From contig NZ_BMIJ01000004.1 in NCBI RefSeq assembly GCF_014641945.1, forward strand, positions 62,001 through 126,000: 64,000 bases of DNA. Reading direction: 5' to 3'. Of this stretch, positions 56,596 through 64,000 are shown piece after piece; position 1 is the stretch's first letter; the number at the start of each line of letters is the position of its first letter. Source of the stretch: Marinobacterium zhoushanense (GTDB lineage Bacteria; Pseudomonadota; Gammaproteobacteria; Pseudomonadales; Balneatricaceae). A model generated the notes under the pieces. It made no database searches. It was not told where the DNA came from and saw only the letters and a program-made list of their open reading frames with translations. The position numbers were made by a program, and so were the translations under genes.

Positions 56596-57951
56596 TTAAC
56601 GCAGCACCAGGTAAAACACTCCGTTACCCCGCCTGACCTGGAGCAGAAGTTTATCGTCGACACGTGCCAGCACCTTGTTGAGGTCATCCATACCGTCCAC
56701 CCTCTGCCGATTGACGCTGAGGATCACGTCATTCGATCTCAGCCCGGCGGCCGCTGCGCTTGACTGCGGATCCAGCTCGGCGATAACGACGCCACGACCA
56801 TCCGGCGAGTTGGCGAAGGTCACGCCATCCAGCAGCTTGTGCAGCCGGACATCGGAGGTCAGGGTTGCGGACTTGCCGACCTTCACGTCCACGTCCATTT
56901 TCTTGCTCTCTCTGATCAGAGTGAGCCTGACGGTCTCACCGACGCCGGTAAACGCAATGCGATGCCGGAGCTGACCGCTGTTGGGCGTCGGCTTACCGTC
57001 AACTTCGAGGATCAGGTCGCCCGCTTTAAGACCCGCTTTCTCGGCCTCCGAGTCCTTGATCACATCGGTCACCAGCACGCCCTGTTGACCGTTGGCGATA
57101 TCGAACGCCTGCTGCAGCTCAGGCGTCAGATCCTGAATCGCGACACCGATCTGCCCGCGGGTCACCTCCCCCACATCCAGAATCTGATCTGCAACATTGC
57201 GCATCATATTGACCGGAATCGCAAAACCGATACCGACGTTGCCACCACCCGGGGCGATTATGGCGGTATTGATACCGACCAACTCTCCGTTCAGGTTAAC
57301 GAGGGCACCGCCCGAGTTGCCCGGGTTGATCGACGCGTCGGTTTGGATGAAGTTTTCAAACCCTTCAATTCCCAACCCGGTACGTCCCAACGCACTGACG
57401 ACCCCGGTGGTAATGGTCTGGCCGAGCCCGAAGGGGTTACCTATGGCAACCACGAAATCGCCCACTTTCAGGCTATCGGAATCAGCCAGGGGCAGCGCGC
57501 TTAATCTATCGGCCTTGATATTGAGCACGGCGATATCGACCTCGGGGTCAGCACCGATCAGCTCTGCCTCAAAGGTACGCCCATCCAGCAGTTGCACCTG
57601 AATCTCATCCGCGCCCTTGATAACGTGATAGTTGGTGATGATAGTGCCTTGGTTCTGATCGACGATAACGCCGGACCCCGCACTGGCCTGGCGACGCTGA
57701 TGCCGGGGCTGTGCCTGCCCCTCAGGAATGTTGAAAAAGCGACGGAAGAAGGGGTCGCTCAACAGGGGGTTATAAACCTGCTGGGTGGAGAAGGTAGCGA
57801 TATTGACTACCGCTGCATTGACCTTTTCCAACATCGGCGCCAATGAGGGCAACTGCTTGCCCTGAGAGTCGCTGACTGGCAGCGCGGCCGAGGCATTCAG
57901 GGCCGCTACAGCCAGCAGCGCGGCCGCACCAAGTTTTAAAGCTCTTTTCAT
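56596..57951 (-). CDS. degQ: Do-type periplasmic serine protease (DegQ/DegP-like)
   Basis: A 451-residue trypsin-like protease and chaperone of the periplasm. A signal peptide precedes a protease domain with the catalytic triad: His in TNYHVIKGA, Asp in DIAVLNI and Ser in NPGNSGGALVN. Two PDZ domains follow (starting near GQIGVAIQDLTPE and RLHKLLDGV). The second, C-terminal PDZ ends YLVLR. Length matches DegQ. It is monocistronic, with the HPF-like gene upstream on the same strand. Confidence 0.92.
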   Translation of the reverse strand: MKRALKLGAAALLAVAALNASAALPVSDSQGKQLPSLAPMLEKVNAAVVNIATFSTQQVYNPLLSDPFFRRFFNIPEGQAQPRHQRRQASAGSGVIVDQNQGTIITNYHVIKGADEIQVQLLDGRTFEAELIGADPEVDIAVLNIKADRLSALPLADSDSLKVGDFVVAIGNPFGLGQTITTGVVSALGRTGLGIEGFENFIQTDASINPGNSGGALVNLNGELVGINTAIIAPGGGNVGIGFAIPVNMMRNVADQILDVGEVTRGQIGVAIQDLTPELQQAFDIANGQQGVLVTDVIKDSEAEKAGLKAGDLILEVDGKPTPNSGQLRHRIAFTGVGETVRLTLIRESKKMDVDVKVGKSATLTSDVRLHKLLDGVTFANSPDGRGVVIAELDPQSSAAAAGLRSNDVILSVNRQRVDGMDDLNKVLARVDDKLLLQVRRGNGVFYLVLR

Positions 57952-58011
57952 AATAAGCTCCTGAATAATTCAATGTATATCAGTTGTATGGGCATTAAAT
58001 CGCTATTCAAG

Positions 58012-58326
58012 TCATTTGCGTCTGCGCAAACGTCGCACCAGTCCGGACCTCAACACTAAATGAAGCCGATCGAACGCATCGTCGATCGCCATCTCGGCCA
58101 GCCGTTTATCGGCATAGATATCCAGATCGCGCTTTTCGGTGCCACGGAACGAGATATGGCACTGGTAATTACACGCCGGGGCACCGCCGTGCGATATTCT
58201 GTCCAACACCACCTCGACGCGCCGAATACGGTCCGACTTCGACTCAAGTCGCTCGAGGCGCGAGCGGATACGCCGCATCGCTTCCGGGTTTTCGATTCCA
58301 TGGCGGAACATGACTGCGGTGATCAT
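58012..58326 (-). CDS. HPF/RaiA-like ribosome-associated protein
   Basis: A 104-residue small basic protein: VEVVLDRISHGGAPACNYQCHISFRG forms the central beta strands, and LAEMAIDDAFDRLHLVLRS the long helix, in the manner of the sigma-54-modulation/hibernation factor family. It ends in a basic tail RRLRRRK. It diverges from canonical HPF in its N-terminus, so a role in ribosome hibernation is likely but not certain. It lies 60 bases upstream of the protease gene on the same strand. Confidence 0.7.
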   Translation of the reverse strand: MITAVMFRHGIENPEAMRRIRSRLERLESKSDRIRRVEVVLDRISHGGAPACNYQCHISFRGTEKRDLDIYADKRLAEMAIDDAFDRLHLVLRSGLVRRLRRRK

Positions 58327-58402
58327 CTGACCTCCTCAGGCACCGATAACCGGCTCAGGCCGATTATCGGCAAAAGCTGTGGTTTAACTGGAAAAGCTGG
58401 AT

Positions 58403-58723
58403 TCAGACGACTGAGAGAGGAGGCGCACGGATCGAATAGTTCGACACCTCCGCCGAAGCGTGCGGATCGGTTTCGAAGGCCCCGGTGAGGGAGGCATGGC
58501 GGGGTAATGTAAAAACCTTTTCGGCGGCGACGAGACGGGGATCGGTGTCACTGGGTAAAGGCGGAAAATCGGGCAGCAGACCGAGGTGATCATTCAAGCA
58601 ACGATCGTCGCCGTGCAGCTGATCCAGTACCTCTTCTGCAAGACGCACTTCGCCGGCCAGCACCTGTGCGGTGCCGCCCAACAAAGAGCCCAGCATCAGA
58701 AACAGATATAGCAGCACTCTCAC
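58403..58723 (-). CDS. Small secreted protein of unknown function
   Basis: A 106-residue protein. The GTG start at 58723 is preceded by a strong AGGGGAGA site nine bases away; a longer frame to 58798 lacks such a site. The N-terminus MRVLLYLFLMLGSLLGGTAQ is a signal peptide with cleavage near VLA-G. The mature part has two cysteine-free acidic segments and one Cys (DDRCLNDH) and ends SIRAPPLSVV, a tail shared by several small metal-related proteins. No function is assigned. Confidence 0.6.
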   Translation of the reverse strand: MRVLLYLFLMLGSLLGGTAQVLAGEVRLAEEVLDQLHGDDRCLNDHLGLLPDFPPLPSDTDPRLVAAEKVFTLPRHASLTGAFETDPHASAEVSNYSIRAPPLSVV

Positions 58724-58822
58724 GGCGACAGATCTCCCCTCACGCCGACCACGGTCATCGAAATCGATAATGGCTATAGAGTTACATAACAGCGCCAAGT
58801 TCAGTGAACCAGTCGATCCACC

Positions 58823-59386
58823 CTAGGCCTGGAACAGCGACAGCAGGCCCAATAGTACAAACAGGCCACAGGCGGTACGGCGAATCCAGTCCAGCGGCAC
58901 CTTGCGCATCAATGCGCCGCCGAAGTAAGCCACCGGCACATTGGCCAACAACATACCCAGGGTAGTGCCGGTAACCACCGCCAACAGCATCTCTTCATAA
59001 CGAGCTGCCAGGATCACCGTCGCTATCTGAGTCTTATCGCCAATCTCGGCGATGAAGAACAGAACACATGTGGCGGCTAAGGCGCCATATTTCAAGCTCT
59101 CACTCTCCTCGTCATCTTCCTTATCGGGAATCAGCACCCAGAGACCTACAGCGATGAAACTGAGACCGACGATCCAGACTATCCAGTTTTCCGGGATCAG
59201 ATCAGCCAACCAGCCACCGAGCCAGGCTGAAACACCGTGGTTAACCAAGGTTGCCAGCAGAATGCCGAACACGATTGCACCACGCTGTTGCGCAAAGCGT
59301 GCGACCAGGAACAGGGTAAGCAGCTGGGTTTTATCGCCGATCTCGGCAATGGCGACGGCAAGCGTCGAGGAGAGGAAAGCATCCAT
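58823..59386 (-). CDS. mneA: UPF0016/GDT1-type manganese exporter (MneA-like)
   Basis: A 187-residue inner-membrane protein with six hydrophobic segments and two copies of the family motif EIGDKTQ (residues ~13-19 and ~100-106), the metal-binding signature of TMEM165/GDT1 transporters. Bacterial members export Mn2+. The reading frame extends to 59521, but the ATG at 59386 gives the exact family N-terminus MDAFLSSTLAVAIAEIGDKT, and the upstream part encodes a manganese riboswitch rather than protein. Regulation by manganese is therefore strongly suggested. Confidence 0.9.
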   Translation of the reverse strand: MDAFLSSTLAVAIAEIGDKTQLLTLFLVARFAQQRGAIVFGILLATLVNHGVSAWLGGWLADLIPENWIVWIVGLSFIAVGLWVLIPDKEDDEESESLKYGALAATCVLFFIAEIGDKTQIATVILAARYEEMLLAVVTGTTLGMLLANVPVAYFGGALMRKVPLDWIRRTACGLFVLLGLLSLFQA

Positions 59387-59454
59387 CGAAAACAGAATCC
59401 TGGCGGGCATTGACCATAAGACACAACACGCCGGCCCGCCATGAGCAGCATGCA

Positions 59455-59590
59455 GTGTCTCAGGTCTCGTCAATCCACGATCAGGATCGTGGACGTGGCT
59501 GCCATGAGCATTGAGGCTCAATTATGTTGACAGCGACTCCGACTCGACAGGTATCGAGCGCGGAAGACTACTCCCCCAAGAGCGGGGTGG
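59455..59590 (-). ncRNA. yybP-ykoY manganese riboswitch upstream of mneA
   Basis: On the minus strand the leader contains CTTGGGGGAGTAG (59568-59580), GTCAACATAAT (59521-59531) and GACGAGACC (59463-59471), the conserved loop and junction elements of the yybP-ykoY class, in the correct order and spacing. A later pairing, AGACAC with GTGTCT (about 59420-59460), may be the expression platform. The class binds Mn2+ and switches on Mn exporters, which fits the downstream gene. Confidence 0.88.
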
Positions 59591-59619
59591 ATCTTAACAA
59601 CCTGCCCGCTGCGACACAA
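59591..59619 (-). promoter_or_regulatory. Promoter of the mneA transcript
   Basis: On the minus strand TTGTGT (59614-59619) and TAAGAT (59591-59596) are separated by 17 bases, a sigma-70-type pair placing the transcript start right at the riboswitch 5' end. Confidence 0.6.
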
Positions 59620-59644
59620 GTCACAACGGACAGATCAGGGGCAC

Positions 59645-60709
59645 TCAGAGCTGTTCCAGTGCCCAGTCGAAAGCGATTTTGTCCTCCGCATCAACCAGCT
59701 CGCGCAGGGACTTCAGACTTTCCTTGAGCTGCTCGACAGTGGGACGATTGATATTGACGTGGCCCACCTTGCGCCCCGGACGCAGCGACTTGCCATACCA
59801 ATGCACATGCACGCCGTCCACTCCTAGCCATTCCGGCTTCCAGCTGCGTCCGAGCAGGTTGTACATTACCGATACGCCCTTAATTTCCGGGGTAATCAGC
59901 GGCAACTCGGCCAAGGCACGCAGGTGCAGCTCGAACTGACTGATCGTCGCACCCTCCTGGGTCCAGTGGCCGCTGTTATGGACACGCGGCGCCAGCTCGT
60001 TAACCAGCAGATCGCCATCGACGACGAAGCACTCCATCGCCATGACACCGATATACCCCTGGTCGTCCATGATCCGGCTGAGCCACTCTTCCGCGTGCTG
60101 CTGCTGAGTCGCCGGCACCGGCAAATTGGCAACGCTGGTACGCAGAATACCGTTCTCGTGCCAGTTCCGGGTCAGCGGGTAGAACACCTTTTCGCCCTTG
60201 GCGTTACGCGCACCAACCAGCGACACCTCGTGACTGAACGGGATCATTGCCTCGGCGATGCAGCTGCCGGCCCACTCGGCGTCAACCTCAGCGCCACGCT
60301 GCCAGCGCCACTGGCCACGGCCGTCGTAACCACCGCGACGACGCTTGACCACGGCGCGCTCACCCAGGCTTTCCAGCTTTTCAGCCAACTCGGCTTCGTT
60401 TTCCAGAACGACCCAGGGTGCGGTCGGCACCTGCAGACGGTCAAGCAGGCTCTTCTGGCGCTGACGGTCGATCACCGCATGCAGCGCCGAAGCGTTGCGG
60501 AAATTGGGATGTTTCTTCAACTGCAGACCGGTGACCGTATCGGGCCAGTGCTCGATCTCGACGGTGATGACATCATCATCGTGTAGCGCGATCTCGATAT
60601 CCTGATTGGGCTCTACCGGCATCACCTGCAACTGCATCGGTGCACCGGCCTGCTGCAACATCTGGCCCAACTGGCCGTTACCGGCCACGACGATTCTTGG
60701 CAACATCAT
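59645..60709 (-). CDS. purK: N5-carboxyaminoimidazole ribonucleotide synthase
   Basis: ATP-grasp enzyme converting aminoimidazole ribonucleotide and bicarbonate to N5-CAIR in purine synthesis. The 354-residue protein begins with the Rossmann-like IVVAGNGQLGQMLQQAG and has the ATP-grasp blocks RAVVKRRRGGYDGRGQW and VMAMECFVVDGDLLVNELAPRVHNSGHWT. It lies 30 bases after purE, whose product uses its product, so the pair is an operon. Confidence 0.95.
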   Translation of the reverse strand: MMLPRIVVAGNGQLGQMLQQAGAPMQLQVMPVEPNQDIEIALHDDDVITVEIEHWPDTVTGLQLKKHPNFRNASALHAVIDRQRQKSLLDRLQVPTAPWVVLENEAELAEKLESLGERAVVKRRRGGYDGRGQWRWQRGAEVDAEWAGSCIAEAMIPFSHEVSLVGARNAKGEKVFYPLTRNWHENGILRTSVANLPVPATQQQHAEEWLSRIMDDQGYIGVMAMECFVVDGDLLVNELAPRVHNSGHWTQEGATISQFELHLRALAELPLITPEIKGVSVMYNLLGRSWKPEWLGVDGVHVHWYGKSLRPGRKVGHVNINRPTVEQLKESLKSLRELVDAEDKIAFDWALEQL

Positions 60710-60739
60710 TCAACCTGTCTTCTGTTAATCGCGGAGGTG

Positions 60740-61228
60740 TTAACCACGTGGATCGGGATTATCCAGCACGGACTGGGTCTGCTCGGCACGCCAGTTGGCG
60801 ATGCGGACCGCCAGCTCCGAGTCCTCGACCGCCAGCATCTGTGCCGCCAGCAGCCCGGCATTGAAGGCACCGGCACCGCCGATTGCCAACGTGCCGACCG
60901 GTATACCTCGCGGCATCTGTACGATGGACAGCAAACTGTCCTTACCGCTAAGCGCCTTGCTCTGCACCGGCACGCCCAGTACCGGCACCAGCGTTTTGGC
61001 CGCGATCATGCCCGGCAGATGCGCGGCGCCACCGGCGCCGGCGATGATCACCTTGAAGCCGTTCTCAGCGGCCTGCTCGGCAAAGCGGAACATTTTGTCC
61101 GGTGTACGGTGAGCCGAGACAACCTCGGTGAAATACTCAACGCCCAGTGTATCCAGGATCCCGGCGGCCTCTTCCATGGTCGGCCAATCGGAGCGCGACC
61201 CCATCACGATAGCGACTTTTGCACCCAT
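60740..61228 (-). CDS. purE: N5-carboxyaminoimidazole ribonucleotide mutase
   Basis: Converts N5-CAIR to CAIR in purine synthesis. A 162-residue class I PurE with the conserved [28 protein letters not shown] (catalytic histidine) and [17 protein letters not shown] segments. It is the first gene of purE-purK. Confidence 0.96.
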   Translation of the reverse strand: MGAKVAIVMGSRSDWPTMEEAAGILDTLGVEYFTEVVSAHRTPDKMFRFAEQAAENGFKVIIAGAGGAAHLPGMIAAKTLVPVLGVPVQSKALSGKDSLLSIVQMPRGIPVGTLAIGGAGAFNAGLLAAQMLAVEDSELAVRIANWRAEQTQSVLDNPDPRG

Positions 61229-61504
61229 GTCTGTCTCCTGTTACTCCAGCTTCGGTAGCCCCGGGCAGACACGCGGCACTACGCAATATTCGATAGAGAA
61301 GCGATCGTTCGAAATTAGAGGCGGGCGATTATACCAATCTGTGACAGAAAGTGGACCTTACAACGACACTCTCGATCATCAGCAACGGCCATCAATTGCC
61401 GCAATACGGCATTTACCGGCCCACCGGCCTGTCGAAGTGACGACAGACTGATCAAAAACGGTAGAATGCAACCCTGGCTCAAGAATAACAGGGATCCTTC
61501 TCAT

Positions 61505-62059
61505 ATGACTTTCAGGCTCTTCGCCCGCGCCACTAGCCTCGTTCTGGCGACGGCACTGATCAGCGGATGTGACACGCTACCCTCCATCCCCTACATCAAC
61601 CAAAAACCTGCACAGGAATCGTCGGCACAAACCGCACCGGCTCCAGCCAAAGCCAAGCCACTGAGCCGCAGTGAGAAGATCGCCAAGGGTTTGAGTGAAG
61701 AGCTGGACTGGTTTCCGAACCTTGACCAGCCGCTGGAGCAGCTTCGAGAAAGCTATGCAAACGACCCATCCCCCGCCAAGCGAAGCCAGACGCTATCCAG
61801 CATAACCTACCTTTACGATGCGCAACTGTTCCTGCTGTTTCAGGATATGCTCGACTTCCTGCCCAAAGACGCAAGGGTTCAGGAGCTGAAGGAGCAAAAC
61901 GCCTGGTTGGACAAACGCCAGCAGTTGCTCACTCAGGCGTTTCTGCGCGAACAGGACAAGACCGCTGCCCGCGATGCCGCCAGTCAGGCCTTCATCAAAG
62001 CGACTCGTGCACGGATCGATGAGATAAAAGCCAAGCGTAAACTGATCGTTCTGCAATAA
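61505..62059 (+). CDS. Putative lipoprotein, unknown function
   Basis: A 184-residue protein with a lipoprotein signal (MTFRLFARATSLVLATALIS then GC, acylated Cys at residue ~21). After a Pro/Ala-rich linker the rest is predicted helical and charged (KLIVLQ end), perhaps a coiled coil around residues 105-180. The frame begins at 61466, but the ATG at 61505 starts the signal and has an AGGGAT site. It lies between purE and opgG on the other strand from purEK. No family is recognised. Confidence 0.75.
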   Translation: MTFRLFARATSLVLATALISGCDTLPSIPYINQKPAQESSAQTAPAPAKAKPLSRSEKIAKGLSEELDWFPNLDQPLEQLRESYANDPSPAKRSQTLSSITYLYDAQLFLLFQDMLDFLPKDARVQELKEQNAWLDKRQQLLTQAFLREQDKTAARDAASQAFIKATRARIDEIKAKRKLIVLQ

Positions 62060-62108
62060 AGTTGAAACTTTTTGCCGAATGGCGGGACAAATGCGCTCTT
62101 AGGGTGTT

Positions 62109-62154
62109 ACCGGCATGTTCGCCTGACCGCCAACGGGTTAGGGCGAATGCCGGT
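62109..62154 (+). terminator. Long inverted repeat after the lipoprotein gene
   Basis: ACCGGCAT-G-TTCGCC pairs with GGCGAATGCCGGT, a 13-14-bp stem with one bulge and a loop of about 18 bases. No U tract follows, so it may act as a Rho-assisted terminator or an mRNA 3'-end protector. Confidence 0.5.
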
Positions 62155-62224
62155 GCAGTAAACAGACTTACAAAATCGTTACCACTTTTAGTGGCGGATA
62201 TCTATTGCACTGCAGAAATCGGCG

Positions 62225-62230
62225 TATAAT
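62225..62230 (+). promoter_or_regulatory. -10 element of the probable opgG promoter
   Basis: A perfect TATAAT; 17 bases upstream stands CTATTG, a poor -35. Transcription from here would give a leader of about 200 bases ahead of opgG. Confidence 0.5.
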
Positions 62231-62438
62231 AGGGCTGCCTGTTGGGTCTGCCCCCCAGATCCGCTCCTCCCACGTGTCAAATCACGTCGGGCAGGGACAG
62301 GCACAATAATTACTTAGCCTTGGCCTTAAAAACTGTTCGTCGCAAGTATGCATATCCTTGGCGCGCTCCCTGCTGGTGTCTGCACCACCGTCGAGATCGC
62401 CAGACAACGAGATTGTGATCCCGAGACGCGAACTACGC

Positions 62439-64000
62439 ATGACTTCCAATTACAGAGCTTTACCGCTTGTTGCGAGCGGTCGCATTAGAATGTACCGAAC
62501 CCTTCTGGCCAGTTTGCTGATCTTTTCAGTAACACTGTTACAGCAGGCCGCTGCTGCCGTGCAGTTTGCCAAAACCGGCGAGTTTTCCCGTGATACGGTG
62601 CAAAATATCGCCCGAGAGCTGGCAAAGCGCCCATTTAAAACCGTACCGACTCCGGTACCGGAATCCATTAAAAATCTGACCTACGACCAATATCGCGCTA
62701 TCCGATACCGACCGGAAAAAGCGATCTGGGCCGAGGATGCCGTGCCCTATCGGATGCAGATGTTCCATCGAGGCTTCTATTACAGTGAGCCGGTGGAGAT
62801 CGCATTGGTAGAGGGTGACCAAGCCACCCATCTGGCCTATGACCCGGAGCAGTTCACGCTCGACAACCGCTTCGAGTTTAATCTGCCGCTGGAAGATATC
62901 GGCTATGCAGGCCTGCGCCTGCACACGCCGCTGAACAAACCCAGTGTCTGGGACGAACTGGTCGTATTTCAGGGCGCGAGCTACTTCCGCTCATTGGGGC
63001 GGGATCAGGTCTATGGACTATCCGCGCGTGGCCTGGCACTTAAAACCGGCGCAGCTGAGGGTGAAGAGTTTCCGGTATTCAAAGCCTTTTGGGTGGAGAA
63101 ACCGAGCAATCTGGCCAACTCCGTCGTTGTCCACGCCCTGCTCGACAGCAAGAGCGTGACCGGTGCCTACCGCTTTACCATCCGGCCGGGCGTCAACACC
63201 GTCATGGATGTGCAGGCTACCCTGTTTCCCCGCGTCAACCTGACCAAAGTGGGCCTGGCACCGGGCACCAGCATGTACTACTTCTCGCTCAATGGTCGCG
63301 AACAGATCGACGACTTCCGCCCCGAGGTGCACGATTCCGACGGTCTGCTGATGGTCAATGGCCGTGGTGAACGGCTGTGGCGACCGCTGGCCAATCCGGC
63401 CTCACTGCAGATCAGCGCATTTCTCGACACCTCGCCGATCGGCTTCGGTCTGATCCAACGCAACCGCAACTATGCTCAGTATCAGGATCTGGAAGCGCAC
63501 TACGAGAAGCGCCCCACCCTGTGGGTAGAACCGTTGGGCGATTGGGGCCGCGGCGCCGTGGTACTGACCGAGATCCCGACCAACGCCGAGATCCATGACA
63601 ATATCGTCGCCTTCTGGCAGCCGGCGGAACCGATTGCTGCTGGCAGCCAGTATAGCTACTCCTATCGCCTGACCTGGGGCGTTGAGCCGCGGCTGCAGCC
63701 GGGCGAGGTGCGCGTACAGGCCACTCGTAGCGGCCGCGCCGACGTGGCCAGTGCCACCCCGCGCCGTCTATTCGTGGTCGATTACAACATACCGGTGCCC
63801 AGCGACGATAAACCTTCGATGCTGCCAACGGCCCGGCTGTTCAGCTCGGCCGGTACGACGCGCAATCTGGTGGTAAGGGAGAATCCGGTCAACAATGGGT
63901 ACCGCGTCAGCTTCGAGTTCGATCCACAGGAGGAGACCCTCTCTGAACTGCGGCTGGAGCTGCACTTTGACGATCAGCGCCCAGCGGAGACCTGGCTGTA
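62439..64000 (+). CDS. opgG: Periplasmic glucan biosynthesis protein G, cut by the window end
   Basis: Secreted protein needed for osmoregulated periplasmic glucan synthesis, acting with the glucosyltransferase OpgH. The frame is open to the right edge; about 520 residues are visible and the last, AETWL, are near the normal end of the family (~510-530 residues). Typical segments are [29 protein letters not shown] and GWLxEP-like [15 protein letters not shown]. The signal-peptide core is [13 protein letters not shown]. Two starts are possible, ATG at 62439 or at 62490; both have weak ribosome-binding sites, and the longer is listed. Confidence 0.88.
   Translation, partial: MTSNYRALPLVASGRIRMYRTLLASLLIFSVTLLQQAAAAVQFAKTGEFSRDTVQNIARELAKRPFKTVPTPVPESIKNLTYDQYRAIRYRPEKAIWAEDAVPYRMQMFHRGFYYSEPVEIALVEGDQATHLAYDPEQFTLDNRFEFNLPLEDIGYAGLRLHTPLNKPSVWDELVVFQGASYFRSLGRDQVYGLSARGLALKTGAAEGEEFPVFKAFWVEKPSNLANSVVVHALLDSKSVTGAYRFTIRPGVNTVMDVQATLFPRVNLTKVGLAPGTSMYYFSLNGREQIDDFRPEVHDSDGLLMVNGRGERLWRPLANPASLQISAFLDTSPIGFGLIQRNRNYAQYQDLEAHYEKRPTLWVEPLGDWGRGAVVLTEIPTNAEIHDNIVAFWQPAEPIAAGSQYSYSYRLTWGVEPRLQPGEVRVQATRSGRADVASATPRRLFVVDYNIPVPSDDKPSMLPTARLFSSAGTTRNLVVRENPVNNGYRVSFEFDPQEETLSELRLELHFDDQRPAETWL

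Larger units (their letters stand above)
62060..62438. other. Intergenic region upstream of opgG
   Basis: 379 bases. It holds a long inverted repeat (62109-62154), a strong -10 element TATAAT at 62225-62230 with a weak -35 region, and a structured leader of ~200 bases (for instance ACGTG-TCAAAT-CACGT near 62271-62286) before the opgG start. No small gene is supported. Confidence 0.65.

Noticed and set aside
59387..59521. N-terminal extension of the UPF0016 exporter
   Set aside because: The extra 45 codons coincide with the riboswitch, have no family match, and a start matching the family N-terminus with a ribosome-binding site exists at 59386.

Overview
The window is a chromosomal stretch of about 64 kb from a fairly GC-rich Gammaproteobacterium. 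The gene set (complete Entner-Doudoroff route, polyol ABC importer, gluconate TRAP importer, small sugar porins, purE-purK, opgG) fits a marine Oceanospirillales-type heterotroph such as a Marinobacterium relative. That placement is inference from gene content, not from a marker gene. No rRNA, tRNA, CRISPR, transposase or phage gene was recognised. Nearly everything from 0.7 to 56 kb serves uptake, sensing and central catabolism of sugars, polyols and gluconate.

Layout. 0-0.7 kb: 3' part of a NYN/LOTUS-domain gene. 0.7-8.6 kb: a glucose-type ABC importer (binding protein, two permeases, MalK-type ATPase), an orphan lipoprotein, and a GltR/GtrS-like two-component pair. 8.7-24 kb: a disaccharide (trehalose-type) locus with thuA, thuB, thuEFGK-like genes, a second Gfo/Idh/MocA oxidoreductase, a GH13 alpha-glucosidase, an aldo/keto reductase, glucokinase, a porin and a LacI-family repressor; a further Gfo/Idh/MocA gene stands alone at 8.7 kb. 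23.8-30.7 kb: a response regulator, a hybrid histidine kinase and an RbsB-type binding protein in one operon with no transporter, a second LacI-family regulator and a second porin. 31.4-34 kb: pgi and fructokinase. 34-38.7 kb: gluconate operon (TRAP DctP-DctQ-DctM, gntK, gntR). 38.9-44.5 kb: a HAD phosphatase, pgl, zwf, eda and edd. 44.8-56.5 kb: a polyol operon (mtlEFGK-like importer, mannitol-type dehydrogenase, tal, tkt, xylB) with a divergent AraC regulator. 56.6-64 kb: housekeeping genes (DegQ-like protease, HPF-like protein, a small secreted protein, a UPF0016/MneA-like manganese exporter behind a yybP-ykoY riboswitch, purK, purE, a lipoprotein, and opgG cut by the window edge).

How it fits together. 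Hexoses, disaccharides, polyols and gluconate are imported by dedicated systems and converged by Glk, fructokinase, Pgi, GntK, MtlD and XylB onto glucose-6-phosphate, 6-phosphogluconate and pentose phosphates. These are processed by Zwf, Pgl, Edd and Eda, with Tal and Tkt supplying the non-oxidative pentose phosphate branch.

Regulation visible in the DNA: two identical double LacI-type operators (thuA and the first porin), three GntR-type operators (two before the TRAP operon, one just before gntR), HexR-like 15-mers before glk, pgi and edd although no hexR lies in the window, a tandem 10-bp repeat before the glucose binding-protein gene, and the manganese riboswitch. A recurrent structure is a strong GC-rich hairpin directly after the binding-protein gene in all four uptake operons (glucose, trehalose, gluconate, polyol).
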